A stretch of 55,261 nucleotides of DNA from Clostridiales bacterium Firm_14 (GCA_001604135.1 LVAT01000021.1:1-55261), one strand, 5' to 3'. Shown: positions 1-8,604, numbered from the stretch's first letter. Notes: generated by a model not told the origin, from the sequence alone. A program made the numbers and translations.

Positions 1-68
1 TTTATTGTCTCCCACGCTTCGTCCCTCGCGTACTCGACGGAGTCACGACTCCATAAATTAAAAAAATA

Positions 69-89
69 GGGGTTGCCGTTGGCAGCCCC
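69..89 (-). terminator. Intrinsic terminator ending the polysaccharide locus
   Basis: Arms at 69-77 and 81-89 pair with one imperfect position around a 3-nt loop. On the minus strand the hairpin is followed by TATTTTTTT. It lies directly behind the stop of the last licD gene, so it closes the long minus-strand gene series. A shorter T run on the other side may let it work on the plus strand too. Positions 1-60 beyond it hold no gene that I can support. Confidence 0.8.
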
Positions 90-91
90 TT

Positions 92-994
92 TTAGTTTGC
101 TTGATTTTTCAATGTCTTCAGGAATTCCTCATAAGGCACGTCGCAGGAATAATGAAGCGTTGAGTGCATCGATTTGATCTGCATCGGTGTGCGCCAGTCT
201 CCGAAGTCCTGCTCGAGGCGCTTCTCGTAGCCTGTCTGTGCAGGTATTGTACGGTCTTCGAAAGGCAGATCTACCGTGCCGTTGAACCATTCCCTGTCCC
301 AGATGAATCTCTTGTTGCCTGGGAAAACGGTTACATAGCCGAGGCGCTTTGTTTCCGGGCCGACTTTGGTTGCGGTCTTGATGAACTTTCTGCAGATCTT
401 GTCTGATGACGTGAAGATCTTGCAGACTTTCCAGATGGCCTGTGCAAGCCTGCGCTTGGATGTCTTCCTGGCACCGTATAAGGACAATGCCCTGTCTGTC
501 TGGTAGCACTCGAAAAGGAACTTCAGCCGCTTTAGTTTCCCCGTCTGCATCGCAAAAGCGAGCTTGCCGTCAGGTACGTTGTAGGCCGGGAAAATGTCGA
601 CAAAGATGCCGCGGTTGCCGCCCGGATTATTCTCGATCTCCCATTCGGTAAAGCATGCAGTGTCGCTCTTTCTTACCTTGAAAAGCCAGGGATAGAAGCC
701 TTCTTCGGTCTCCCAGGTCTGAAGGAAAAAAGGCGGTTTCAATTCATCTTTCGCGACATTGCAGAACTTCTCGAGATCGTCCCTGTACATCTGGACATCG
801 AGATCGTCATCCCACGGGATAAAGCCCTTGTGGCGCACAGCGCCAAGAAGAGTGCCGCCGTCGGCATAGTAAGTGATATTGTGCTTTTTGCAGACGCGGT
901 CGATCTCGTCCAGGATCTCCATCTGGACAGACCAAAGCTTTTTCATATCAGCTGATACTTTATAGCCGTCTCTAATCTCTTCTTCGAGGTTCAT
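92..994 (-). CDS. licD: LicD-family phosphotransferase (copy 1)
   Basis: This 300-residue protein carries the LicD signature at about residues 45-66: DGGTLLGAVRHKGF followed by WDDDLD, the acidic metal/nucleotide motif of this nucleotidyltransferase-fold family. LicD proteins move phosphocholine or related phospho-groups from a CDP carrier to surface glycans. No signal peptide is visible, so it should act at the inner face of the membrane. It is the last gene of the locus, 12 nt after a near-identical-length paralog (1007-1909), and is followed by a terminator. The phosphonate and cytidylyltransferase genes upstream suggest that its donor could be a CMP-phosphonate rather than CDP-choline; that is inference. 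Family assignment is firm, substrate unknown. Confidence 0.88.
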   Translation of the reverse strand: MNLEEEIRDGYKVSADMKKLWSVQMEILDEIDRVCKKHNITYYADGGTLLGAVRHKGFIPWDDDLDVQMYRDDLEKFCNVAKDELKPPFFLQTWETEEGFYPWLFKVRKSDTACFTEWEIENNPGGNRGIFVDIFPAYNVPDGKLAFAMQTGKLKRLKFLFECYQTDRALSLYGARKTSKRRLAQAIWKVCKIFTSSDKICRKFIKTATKVGPETKRLGYVTVFPGNKRFIWDREWFNGTVDLPFEDRTIPAQTGYEKRLEQDFGDWRTPMQIKSMHSTLHYSCDVPYEEFLKTLKNQAN

Positions 995-1006
995 TTCGCT
1001 TTTTCC

Positions 1007-1909
1007 TTATTTGTCAGCTGCCTTAAGGTTCTTGAGGTAATCGCGGTAATCGGTGTCGGTCGAGAACTGAAGTGACGAATGCAGAGACGTGCCCTTCACG
1101 AACTCGTGCCAGTCGCCGAACTGCGCCGTCAATATCTCTTCATACTTATGAGGAGCCGGGATCATGATATCTTCAAAAGGCAGATATACGGTCTTCTCGA
1201 TCCACTCACTCGGCCAGACGATCTTGCTGTAGCCGGGATTGAAAGAAATGAGGCCGACCCTCTTTGTCTTGTTCTTTTCTAAGTTGCAGAGGTCCATGTA
1301 CTGCCTGCAGAGCTTTTCGGGGCTCGTGAAGAACGAATGGAGCTTCCACAAAAACTGCTGCTTAGCCTTATACCTGGTCTTCTTTACGCCGAACTTCGTG
1401 ATGGCTCTGTCGATCTGATAGTAGCTGTAGATCTTCCTGATCTTCTGGAGCTTTTTGACCTGCTTCGCGTAGACTTTCTCGTCATCGGGAATGTTGTATA
1501 TCGGGAAGATATCGACAAATATTCCTCTGTGGCCTTCAGGACTCATCTCAAGTTCCCAGCCCGTAAAGCATGTCGTGCCGCTCTTTCTGATCTTCAAGTG
1601 GAAAGGCGGATAACCGGGTTCTGTCTCGCAAGTCTGCAGGAAATACGGTTCTTTTAGCTCGTCCTTCGCATACTCGATGAACTTCAGATAGTCATCGATG
1701 TACATATCGAGATCGAAATCATCGTCCCACGGGATAAAGCCCTTATGTCTTACGGCACCAAGGAGCGTGCCTCCGTCTGCGATTACTGTGAGATTGTGTC
1801 TTTTGCAGATCTGATCGATCTGATCGTATATATCCAGAAACTCCGCCCAGAGCTTCTTCATTTCGGTGGTGATAAGGTGATCGCATCTTACCTCTTCGTT
1901 AAGGTTCAT
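1007..1909 (-). CDS. licD: LicD-family phosphotransferase (copy 2)
   Basis: This is a 300-residue LicD protein with the motif at the same positions as copy 1 (DGGTLLGAVRHKGF then WDDDFD, about residues 45-66) and a clearly related sequence throughout, so the two are a tandem duplication that has since diverged. Its start overlaps the stop of the upstream epimerase gene by 4 nt, which implies translational coupling. The expected role is transfer of a phosphoryl-linked substituent from a CMP/CDP-activated donor to a sugar residue of the polymer. Two copies may decorate different acceptor positions or use different donors. The acceptor and donor cannot be read from sequence. Confidence 0.88.
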   Translation of the reverse strand: MNLNEEVRCDHLITTEMKKLWAEFLDIYDQIDQICKRHNLTVIADGGTLLGAVRHKGFIPWDDDFDLDMYIDDYLKFIEYAKDELKEPYFLQTCETEPGYPPFHLKIRKSGTTCFTGWELEMSPEGHRGIFVDIFPIYNIPDDEKVYAKQVKKLQKIRKIYSYYQIDRAITKFGVKKTRYKAKQQFLWKLHSFFTSPEKLCRQYMDLCNLEKNKTKRVGLISFNPGYSKIVWPSEWIEKTVYLPFEDIMIPAPHKYEEILTAQFGDWHEFVKGTSLHSSLQFSTDTDYRDYLKNLKAADK

Positions 1910-2964
1910 AAGCCGTATGTCTCCTTCAGGATCTGAACGGTATGAGTAAAGCCGGCTTCTGCGTCAAAGCATCCTCTCCAGCCAAGTCCGATAAGGCTCG
2001 TGCTCTCCAGCGAAGAGTTGCTCATCGGGTTAAAGCCCTTGCGCTCTTCGTCGGTGGGAAGCTCCATGCGGAGCTCAACGCCTGCACTCTTTACGAGGAT
2101 CTCTGCCATCTGCCTGATGCTGATGATGGAATCAGGATTCGAGATGTTATATGCGTGGCAGTTCTCGCCGCAGAGAAGCACCTTAAGCATTGCGGATGCG
2201 CAGTCTAAGCAATAGCAATAGCTCCTGATCTGTGAGCCGTCGCTCTTCATTACGATGTCTTCGCCCTTTGCTACGGCATAAGACCAGGCGGAAGCTACTC
2301 TGTTGTCATAAGGTGAAGCAGTAGGTCCGTAGATGTGGCCCGGACGTACGATAACAGATTCGACGCCGTATTCGTCCGCATAGGATGCGCACAGTGTCTC
2401 AGCGGCTCTCTTGCCGACGGAATAGGAATTTCTAGCCTTCAGAAGATCGATAAATCCGTACTGGCCTTCCTTGTAAGGCTCTGTGCCTTCCTTCTCACCG
2501 TAGACTTCGCTGGAGCTGATATAGAGGATCCTCTTTGTGCCCTGGTCTTTTGCGTAATCAAGAAGATACTTCATTCCGAGGAAATTGCTCATCATGGTCT
2601 CAACGGGCTCTTTTACGATCATGTTGGGAGACGCGTTGCTCGCGCCGTGAATGATGTAATCGGAATGAACGTTAATGACGTTATCTGTTTTCGAAGCATC
2701 GTAAACAACGAATGTGAAATCGTCACGGTTTACGAGATCGCCGAATCTGCCGGACATTTCCTCAGGCCATCTGCCTGCGGCAAGAACCCGGATCTTCTTA
2801 TCGTGCGTGTCGTTATAGCGGAAGATGATATCAACGACTGCAGAGCACACAAGGCCTGCAGCGCCTGTGATCATCAGTGACTTTCCTGCAAGTTCGTCCA
2901 ACTCGGGAACAACTTCAATGACCTTATCAATGTCAGCGATCCACTTCTGATTATCGTAAAGCAT
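1906..2964 (-). CDS. NAD-dependent epimerase/dehydratase (extended SDR)
   Basis: This 352-residue extended short-chain dehydrogenase has a Rossmann motif at about residues 33-40 (TGAAGLVC) and the catalytic YSVGK at about 181-185, preceded by a SSSEVYG strand typical of nucleotide-sugar epimerases and decarboxylases. The third glycine of the usual TGxxGxxG motif is replaced by cysteine here, which is uncommon. It lies between an IspD-like cytidylyltransferase and licD genes and overlaps the next licD by 4 nt. It may therefore work on a CDP- or nucleotide-linked sugar or alditol destined for LicD transfer. The substrate is not determined; UDP-sugar epimerization is an equally open possibility. 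Confidence 0.75.
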   Translation of the reverse strand: MLYDNQKWIADIDKVIEVVPELDELAGKSLMITGAAGLVCSAVVDIIFRYNDTHDKKIRVLAAGRWPEEMSGRFGDLVNRDDFTFVVYDASKTDNVINVHSDYIIHGASNASPNMIVKEPVETMMSNFLGMKYLLDYAKDQGTKRILYISSSEVYGEKEGTEPYKEGQYGFIDLLKARNSYSVGKRAAETLCASYADEYGVESVIVRPGHIYGPTASPYDNRVASAWSYAVAKGEDIVMKSDGSQIRSYCYCLDCASAMLKVLLCGENCHAYNISNPDSIISIRQMAEILVKSAGVELRMELPTDEERKGFNPMSNSSLESTSLIGLGWRGCFDAEAGFTHTVQILKETYGL

Positions 2965-2973
2965 CTTAAATCC

Positions 2974-3687
2974 TCACTTAAGCCAGTCTGAACGCTTTGC
3001 TGCGAGAAGCGCCTTGAAAATATCGATGTCCTCAACGGTCGTAAGCTTGATGTTCTTCTCTGAACCGCTCGAAAAATAGACCTGCTCGCCCATCTCGATC
3101 TTCAATGTGCAGGAAGCGACGGAATTTGTAATGCCAGCTTCTAAGGCTCTTCTGTGAAGGTCGCAGATGTCGCCGATGCGGAAAGCCTGAGGTGTCTGAG
3201 TTCTCTTAAGTCTGTCTCTCGGGTAGCTTCCTACGGAGACAAGGCCGTCTTCAGTCTGCATCATTGCCTCAGCGCACGGAATGACCGTAATTGCGTTGCC
3301 GTACTGCTGTGCGACTCTGATGTTGTCGGAAATGATCTCAGCGCTTACCATCGGACGGATCGCGTCGTGAATGAGAACGAGATCTGTGGGCTCGAAATGC
3401 TTTTCGAGCTCCATAACGCCGTTCCTTATTGAATCCTGGCCGTTCTTGCCGCCCGGGACAACATACTTGAGCTTGGTGATGTTGAACTGCTTTGCATAAG
3501 CCCAGAGGACCTGGTCCCAGCCCTCAATGCAGACGACTGCGATGCAGTCGATCTCAGGATGATTCTCGAAAGCTTCGAGTGTATAAACGATTACAGGTCT
3601 CTCGTTAACAGTGATGAACTGCTTCGGGATGTCCTGATGCATTCTGTTTCCGGAACCGCCGGCGATCAATAATGCTACGTTACTCAT
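2974..3687 (-). CDS. IspD/TarI-like cytidylyltransferase
   Basis: This 237-residue protein begins with the nucleotide-binding motif LIAGGSGNRM (about residues 7-16) and PKQF, and later has VLIHDAIRP and QTPQAF, all diagnostic of the IspD family. The start at 3687 is chosen because GAGG sits 6 nt upstream; a longer frame to 3720 has no such site and overlaps the upstream licD. IspD itself makes CDP-methylerythritol; relatives such as TarI make CDP-ribitol. Placement between an epimerase and three licD genes favours a TarI-like role, supplying a CDP-activated alditol or sugar for the polymer. A housekeeping isoprenoid role cannot be excluded. Confidence 0.8.
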   Translation of the reverse strand: MSNVALLIAGGSGNRMHQDIPKQFITVNERPVIVYTLEAFENHPEIDCIAVVCIEGWDQVLWAYAKQFNITKLKYVVPGGKNGQDSIRNGVMELEKHFEPTDLVLIHDAIRPMVSAEIISDNIRVAQQYGNAITVIPCAEAMMQTEDGLVSVGSYPRDRLKRTQTPQAFRIGDICDLHRRALEAGITNSVASCTLKIEMGEQVYFSSGSEKNIKLTTVEDIDIFKALLAAKRSDWLK

Positions 3688-3688
3688 T

Positions 3689-4585
3689 TTATTCCTCCGT
3701 ATTAATCTTAAACTCTGCACAACTGTGAATGACTCTGTCCTGCTCGGGCGGGAGCCTCATGTAGTCTTTATAAAGGTTCTTCAGGTACGCGTCGTAATCT
3801 GACGGTATCTTAAACATCTCACCGTTAAATTCTACCTCAATTAAGTCCGTAAACAGAGACTTCGAAAAGACTTCGCGGTTGTAACTGATAGCCGAAGGCA
3901 CAGCAACAACGCCGGTCTCTTTCTTACAGTGGTCAAGCTTGGAGCAGATCTTAAGATAGAATCTCATGCCGAAGAAGATATTAAGAAGTCCGCCCATGCG
4001 GCGTCTGGAAGCATAGTATTTACGGACTTCCTCGTCAGTCTCGCCCTTCTTGAGGATAATAGGCGACGGATATTTGTAGTCACCGATAAAGCTCGATGCG
4101 TGGAAAGCAAAGTCATAGAACTTGCCGATGAACTTTCTCTTAGAAGCTGATGCGGGAACGTCTTCGATGATGAACACATCAATAAACACGCGCCTGTATT
4201 CAGCCGGAAGACCTGCATAGACGACTTCGGTAAATACCGAATTCTTAAGGAACAGCTTCGGTTTCTTGTTGGTATATTTGCCGTCCAGAGGCTCAACGAG
4301 ATCGTACTTGTCAGTCATCTCGGATAAGACTGCCTCTCTGAACTTAACGTACTCTGATCTGAGCATCATGATATCAAGATCATCGTCCCACGGGATAAAG
4401 CCCTTGTGTCGTACAGCGCCGAGCATCGAACCGCCGGACAGAAGGAACGTGATACCGTGCTTGTCGCATACTCTCTTGATGTCCATGAGCATTCCAAAAA
4501 GCGTCTTATGGAGAAGTTCGATCTGCGAATCCGAGAATACGAATTCGTTAAAGACTCTGGAATAAATATCCTTCTGCTTCTTCAT
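3689..4585 (-). CDS. licD: LicD-family phosphotransferase (copy 3, divergent)
   Basis: This 298-residue protein shows a LicD motif at about residues 50-71 (SGGSMLGAVRHKGF then WDDDLD). It is clearly more distant from the two downstream copies: the N-terminus is longer and the middle differs. The stop is 1 nt from the IspD-like gene start, so both are translated from one message. It follows a GT2 gene by 11 nt. The expected activity is transfer of a phospho-substituent from a CDP/CMP donor onto a glycan. Having three LicD proteins in one locus points to more than one substituent or acceptor. Confidence 0.86.
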   Translation of the reverse strand: MKKQKDIYSRVFNEFVFSDSQIELLHKTLFGMLMDIKRVCDKHGITFLLSGGSMLGAVRHKGFIPWDDDLDIMMLRSEYVKFREAVLSEMTDKYDLVEPLDGKYTNKKPKLFLKNSVFTEVVYAGLPAEYRRVFIDVFIIEDVPASASKRKFIGKFYDFAFHASSFIGDYKYPSPIILKKGETDEEVRKYYASRRRMGGLLNIFFGMRFYLKICSKLDHCKKETGVVAVPSAISYNREVFSKSLFTDLIEVEFNGEMFKIPSDYDAYLKNLYKDYMRLPPEQDRVIHSCAEFKINTEE

Positions 4586-4596
4586 CTTCCCTCACC

Positions 4597-5415
4597 TTAT
4601 GATTTACGCAAAAGCGTCTTATACAAAAACTTACGGAGCCAGTTAGGCGCCAGAGCGCCTGCACACCTTACGGTCGTGCACTTGAAATACTGGCCCTTCG
4701 TGATAAAGCCTGAATCCCTCATGTATTTGAAGAGTTCCTTAACTGCCTCAGCATACTGCTTTCCGCCTCTTCTCTTATACATGTTCGCGCCTGCGCGCAT
4801 CCAGAGCAGTGATTCCTTGATGTTATATCCCCTGAAGCCGTGCTGCAGGACACGTACCCAGAGATAGTAATCTTCGAGCTTGAACGTGATATAACCGCCG
4901 GATTCTTCGATCGCGGTCTTCTTATACATTATGCAGGGATGGTTAAAAGGACACCTTGTCTTGCAGTATTCGTAGACTTCTTCGGGTTCCTGCGGAAGCT
5001 CACGCCTGGACTCGATGACGTCCTTTGATTCTATGAATTCTTCGATCGTGCCGGATACGAGATCAACATCGTCTCTTGATTCAAAGATCTTAAGCTGACG
5101 CTCGCAGCGGTCAGGATATGAGATATCGTCGGAATCCATTCTCGCAACAAGCTCGTTCTTGCACTGCTTGATGCCGATATTAAGCGCGTTTGCAAGGCCG
5201 CCGTTCTTTTCGAGCCTGATGATGTGGAGCACGTCCGGATGAGCTTTCAGATTCTCATCGATAACCTTGTCCAATTCTTCATTTAAGGGACCGTCGCAGA
5301 TAAGTACAAAATCATTAGTCTGAACCGTCTGGTTCCAGATGCTGTCAAATGCTTCGCGGAGAAATTCTGCTTTTTCTTTGTGATAAACACTCATCAGAAC
5401 AGAATAATTATCCAT
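4597..5415 (-). CDS. GT2 family glycosyltransferase
   Basis: This 272-residue inverting GT-A glycosyltransferase has the N-terminal SVLMSVYHKE strand, a DG motif at the nucleotide site (ICDGP), the KNGGLANALN stretch, and the metal-binding MDSDD at about residue 93-97. The C-terminal half has FNHPC and a LEDYYLWVR segment that commonly forms the acceptor site and catalytic base. No membrane segment is evident. It is the first gene after a 79-nt gap and a possible promoter, and heads the licD-containing end of the locus. It probably adds a sugar to the repeat unit before LicD decoration; the sugar is unknown. Confidence 0.85.
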   Translation of the reverse strand: MDNYSVLMSVYHKEKAEFLREAFDSIWNQTVQTNDFVLICDGPLNEELDKVIDENLKAHPDVLHIIRLEKNGGLANALNIGIKQCKNELVARMDSDDISYPDRCERQLKIFESRDDVDLVSGTIEEFIESKDVIESRRELPQEPEEVYEYCKTRCPFNHPCIMYKKTAIEESGGYITFKLEDYYLWVRVLQHGFRGYNIKESLLWMRAGANMYKRRGGKQYAEAVKELFKYMRDSGFITKGQYFKCTTVRCAGALAPNWLRKFLYKTLLRKS

Positions 5416-5449
5416 TGCTTGGGTTTCCTCTTTTACAATTTCTCACTAG

Positions 5450-5477
5450 ATAATAACAAATAATCTAATAAAGACAA
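5450..5477 (-). promoter_or_regulatory. Possible promoter for the GT2-licD end of the locus
   Basis: On the minus strand TTGTCT (5472-5477) is separated by 16 nt from TATTAT (5450-5455), within the 79-nt AT-rich gap before the GT2 gene. Both boxes are imperfect. No terminator is seen between this gap and the upstream gene, so read-through is also likely. Confidence 0.35.
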
Positions 5478-5494
5478 AATTATAAAGAGGCAAA

Positions 5495-5860
5495 TTAGAC
5501 GTTGCCTGCCGCCTTTGTCGCAACGATCGCTACTCCTGTGCCCGCGCAGTCTTCTATAAGGACGTCGCCGATCGCCACCGGAGCCTTGCAGGAAGCCTTG
5601 TTTATCGCTTCCATGACCTCGAAAATCTTATCCTTCGGCACCGGTTCTTTTGTCTTGCAGCTGACCCTGTCGACTTCACCGCCCGTGACCTTTATCGTCG
5701 TAGTCACGGTCCTTACGGGCATTCTTACCTCATTGCAGGCGTATAAATACCCCCTCTTACAGGTATTTCCCGTAACAGAGATAATGTTACCGTCCTCCAT
5801 CGTAACGGATATGCGGCAGCCCAACGGGCAATTGATACAAGTAAGTTCACGCGTTTCCAT
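5495..5860 (-). CDS. DUF1667 cysteine-rich protein
   Basis: This 121-residue small protein has Cys at positions 8, 11 and 15 (CINCPLGC) and further Cys at 34 and 42, the pattern of the DUF1667 family, which resembles an iron-sulfur or metal cluster site. Genes of this family usually follow a GlpA-like dehydrogenase and a pyridine-nucleotide oxidoreductase, exactly as here: its start is 1 nt after the stop of the upstream oxidoreductase. It is presumed to be an electron-transfer or assembly partner of that trio. The biochemical role has not been established to my knowledge. Family call firm, function not. Confidence 0.82.
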   Translation of the reverse strand: METRELTCINCPLGCRISVTMEDGNIISVTGNTCKRGYLYACNEVRMPVRTVTTTIKVTGGEVDRVSCKTKEPVPKDKIFEVMEAINKASCKAPVAIGDVLIEDCAGTGVAIVATKAAGNV

Positions 5861-5861
5861 A

Positions 5862-7115
5862 TCAGATCTCCGTAATCTCGATCAGGATCTCAGACGGGGG
5901 TGATGCTAAGTCTTCCTTCTTCAGGATCACCTGCTCCATCTCACCCGGCGTAATTACCGGCTTCCTTCTGTGAAGCTTAGTCTCGCCGTCCATAAGAACA
6001 TTTATGTAAGAATCCCTGTAAACATTTCCCGCTCTGAACCTGATAACCAGGTCATCCTCAAGTCCGTTTACGCGCACAAAGCTGGGAACCGTATATCTGA
6101 CGCCGTTTCCGTTCCTAATAGCGATAACAGGTCCTTCAGAAGACGCCTTTGCCTTAACGTATCTTGCGGCACTTCTGCCCGCCCTGCCCGATTCTTCAGA
6201 GACATAGTCAACAAGGTCATGTACGTGAAGTACGTTGCCGCATGCAAATACGCCGGGTATGGATGTCTCGAAAGATTCATTAACAACAGGTCCGTTTGTT
6301 GCAGGATTTATCTTAACGCCGCACGATCTCGAGAGCTCATTCTCGGGAATAAGGCCGCATGAAAGAAGCAATGTATCGCAGGCGATCTCCTGCTCAGTGC
6401 CCGAAATAGGCTTTGAACGCTCATCCACTTCGGCGATAACTACGGAAGTCAATCTCTCCTTGCCCTTGATATCAACGACTGTGTGGGACAGCAAAAGCGG
6501 AATATCAAAGTCATCAAGACACTGGACGATGTTACGCTTAAGGCCGCCCGAATAAGGCATCAGTTCACAGACAGCCTTTACTTTCGCGCCTTCCAAAGTC
6601 ATTCTGCGCGCCATGATGAGACCGATGTCACCGGAACCCAAGATAACCACTTCCTTGCCGGGCATATAGCCTTCGATGTTGACCAGACGCTGGGCAGTTC
6701 CTGCCGTAAAAACGCCTGCAGGACGGAGGCCCGGAATATTAAGCGCACCGCGGGGCCTCTCACGACACCCCATACAGAGAACAACTGCGCTGCAATCAAC
6801 CGTAAATACGCCTTCGGTGCTGTTTACGGCAGTAACGGAGGAGGAAGCGACATCAAGAACCATGGTATCTAACATATAACGGATGCCAAGGCCGTCTAGC
6901 TGCGCTTCAAACCTTGCCGCATATTCAGGTCCCGTGAGTTCTTCGTTAAAAGTGTGAAGGCCGAAGCCGTTATGAATGCACTGGTTTAAGATGCCACCAA
7001 GCTCACTATCGCGCTCGAGGATAAGGATGTCGAGAGAACAGTCTTCTTTTGCAGCTGCAACTGCTGCTGCAAGGCCGGCAGGACCGCCGCCGATGATTAC
7101 GATATCAGCCTTCAT
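5862..7115 (-). CDS. FAD/NAD(P)-dependent oxidoreductase of the GlpA-DUF1667 trio
   Basis: This 417-residue protein has an FAD-binding motif IIGGGPAGLAAA near residues 7-18 and a second dinucleotide fold, VILGSGDIGLIMARR, near the middle. A CMGCRERP segment and the C-terminal GVFACGNV strand are typical of the pyridine nucleotide-disulfide oxidoreductase family. It lacks a classic CxxxxC redox disulfide. GGGAGG sits 7 nt before the ATG, and its start overlaps the upstream GlpA-like gene by 11 nt. The likely role is passing electrons between the flavin dehydrogenase and NAD(P) or another acceptor. The physiological substrate of the trio is probably glycerol-3-phosphate by homology, but this is unproven here. 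Confidence 0.84.
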   Translation of the reverse strand: MKADIVIIGGGPAGLAAAVAAAKEDCSLDILILERDSELGGILNQCIHNGFGLHTFNEELTGPEYAARFEAQLDGLGIRYMLDTMVLDVASSSVTAVNSTEGVFTVDCSAVVLCMGCRERPRGALNIPGLRPAGVFTAGTAQRLVNIEGYMPGKEVVILGSGDIGLIMARRMTLEGAKVKAVCELMPYSGGLKRNIVQCLDDFDIPLLLSHTVVDIKGKERLTSVVIAEVDERSKPISGTEQEIACDTLLLSCGLIPENELSRSCGVKINPATNGPVVNESFETSIPGVFACGNVLHVHDLVDYVSEESGRAGRSAARYVKAKASSEGPVIAIRNGNGVRYTVPSFVRVNGLEDDLVIRFRAGNVYRDSYINVLMDGETKLHRRKPVITPGEMEQVILKKEDLASPPSEILIEITEI

Positions 7116-8550
7116 CTTTGGTCCTCCCTATAAGTATCTTTGAATCTCCGCCGTTCTTGGTTATCGAATCAAGCGGAACGCCCAATTCCCTGCTCAAGAT
7201 ATCCATTACGCGCGGCGAACAGAAACCGCCCTGGCATCTGCCCATTCCGACTCTGGTTCTCCTCTTAACGCCGTCCAATGATCTAGCGCCGAGCGGCCTT
7301 CTTATCGAATCTATGATCTCGCCTTCGGTAATGGTCTCACAACGGCAGATTATCCGGCCGTATTCGGGTTGTTCCTTAATAAGTTCAGCACGTTCTTCTG
7401 CGCTTAATTCAAAGGGCTTTACAACATCTTTGCAGATGCCGTTCCAGGTCTCCTTCAGCTTAAGACCAAGCTTTCCGGATACCATATTTGCCATGTATTC
7501 GCCGATCGCAGGACAAGCCGTAAGTCCGGGAGATTCGATTCCTACGCAGTCGAAGAAACCGTCGCAGCCGTCTGCTTCATTAAGGATGAATTCACCGCCG
7601 TCTTCGTGTGCGCGGAGGCCGGAAAAACCCGTGATCACCTGCTTTAGCGGAAGCCCCTTAACGTTTCTTGTTGCACCTTCGGACACTTTGGCAAGGCCTT
7701 CAGCAGTAACAGGAGCTTCATCCTTATTACCGGTATCGATGGCCGTAGGACCGACGATCGTATTGCCGTGAACTGTAGGAGTTACGAGTATTCCTTTTCC
7801 CATGGCCGTCGGCTGCGGGAAGATTATGTGATTTACAAAGCCGTCCAGAGAACGGTCAAGGAGCATGTAATCGCCCCTTCTTGCTGTTATGTGAAGTTTC
7901 CTGTCAGATACAAGATTATGGAGCTCGTCAGAGTGGCACCCTGCAGCATTAATGACAGCTGAGCATTCGTAGGTGTCCTCAGCGGTAACAACGATCCACT
8001 TGCCGCCTGATCTCCTGATATCAGCAACGGCAGAATCGAACTTAAACTCAACGCCATTTTGTTCAGCACATTCAGCGAGAGCGATATTAAGTCTGAACGG
8101 ACAGATAACGCCAGCTGTCGGCGCGTAAAGAGCGCATACAACATCGTCTGAGATGTTCGGCTCGATCTCACGGACCTCATCAGCGGACAATATCTTCATG
8201 TCGGGAACTTCGTTCGTGATTCCTCTCGCGTAGAGGTCGTCAATACCGTCGCGGTTAGCTTCATCAGTACAAACAACAAGAGACCCGATCCGCTTAAACG
8301 GGATATCGAGCTCTTCGCAAAGAGATGTCATCATCTCATTGCCTCTTATATTCATCTTAGCCTTGAGAGTGCCGGGTTTGGCATCGTAACCGGCGTGAAC
8401 TATACCGCTGTTGGCCTTGGAGGTGCCGCAGCAGACATCCTCATCTTTTTCGAGTACAAGGCACGAACAGTCGTAGCGCGAGAGTTCTCTTGCTACCGCA
8501 CATCCTATTACGCCTGCTCCGATGATGATCACGTCAAATGAATTGTCCAT
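7105..8550 (-). CDS. GlpA-like FAD-dependent dehydrogenase with [2Fe-2S] domain
   Basis: About 481 residues from the ATG at 8550 (AAAGG just upstream; a longer frame would begin with TTG at 8565). Residues 6-16 (DVIIIGAGVIG) form the FAD-binding motif of the DAO/glycerol-3-phosphate dehydrogenase family. The C-terminus carries four cysteines at about 402, 404, 439 and 444 (CRC and GRCQGGFC), the signature of a BFD-like [2Fe-2S] domain as found in anaerobic GlpA. It would oxidize glycerol-3-phosphate or a related hydroxy-acid in the cytoplasm. It heads a tightly overlapping trio with 5862-7115 and 5495-5860. Why such a module sits in a polysaccharide locus is unclear; a link to glycerol-phosphate metabolism of the polymer is speculative. 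Confidence 0.83.
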   Translation of the reverse strand: MDNSFDVIIIGAGVIGCAVARELSRYDCSCLVLEKDEDVCCGTSKANSGIVHAGYDAKPGTLKAKMNIRGNEMMTSLCEELDIPFKRIGSLVVCTDEANRDGIDDLYARGITNEVPDMKILSADEVREIEPNISDDVVCALYAPTAGVICPFRLNIALAECAEQNGVEFKFDSAVADIRRSGGKWIVVTAEDTYECSAVINAAGCHSDELHNLVSDRKLHITARRGDYMLLDRSLDGFVNHIIFPQPTAMGKGILVTPTVHGNTIVGPTAIDTGNKDEAPVTAEGLAKVSEGATRNVKGLPLKQVITGFSGLRAHEDGGEFILNEADGCDGFFDCVGIESPGLTACPAIGEYMANMVSGKLGLKLKETWNGICKDVVKPFELSAEERAELIKEQPEYGRIICRCETITEGEIIDSIRRPLGARSLDGVKRRTRVGMGRCQGGFCSPRVMDILSRELGVPLDSITKNGGDSKILIGRTKDEG

Positions 8551-8594
8551 AAGCCTTTGCACCAATTAATCAGGAAAGCCGTTACGTCAATTCA

Positions 8595-8600
8595 ATTATA
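8595..8600 (-). promoter_or_regulatory. Possible extended -10 promoter for the redox trio
   Basis: The minus strand reads TGATATAAT here, an extended -10 box (TGn plus a perfect TATAAT), just after the stop of the upstream sugar transferase and about 45 nt before the GlpA-like start. No convincing -35 box is seen. Confidence 0.4.
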
Positions 8601-8604
8601 TCAA

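Noticed and set aside
1-60. Palindrome GGAGTC/GACTCC after the terminal terminator
   Set aside because: Too short and isolated at the window edge to assign a function.
2335-2880. Open frame of 181 codons on the plus strand
   Set aside because: It lies wholly opposite the epimerase gene, has no ribosome site and no recognisable domain; it is a shadow of the real gene.
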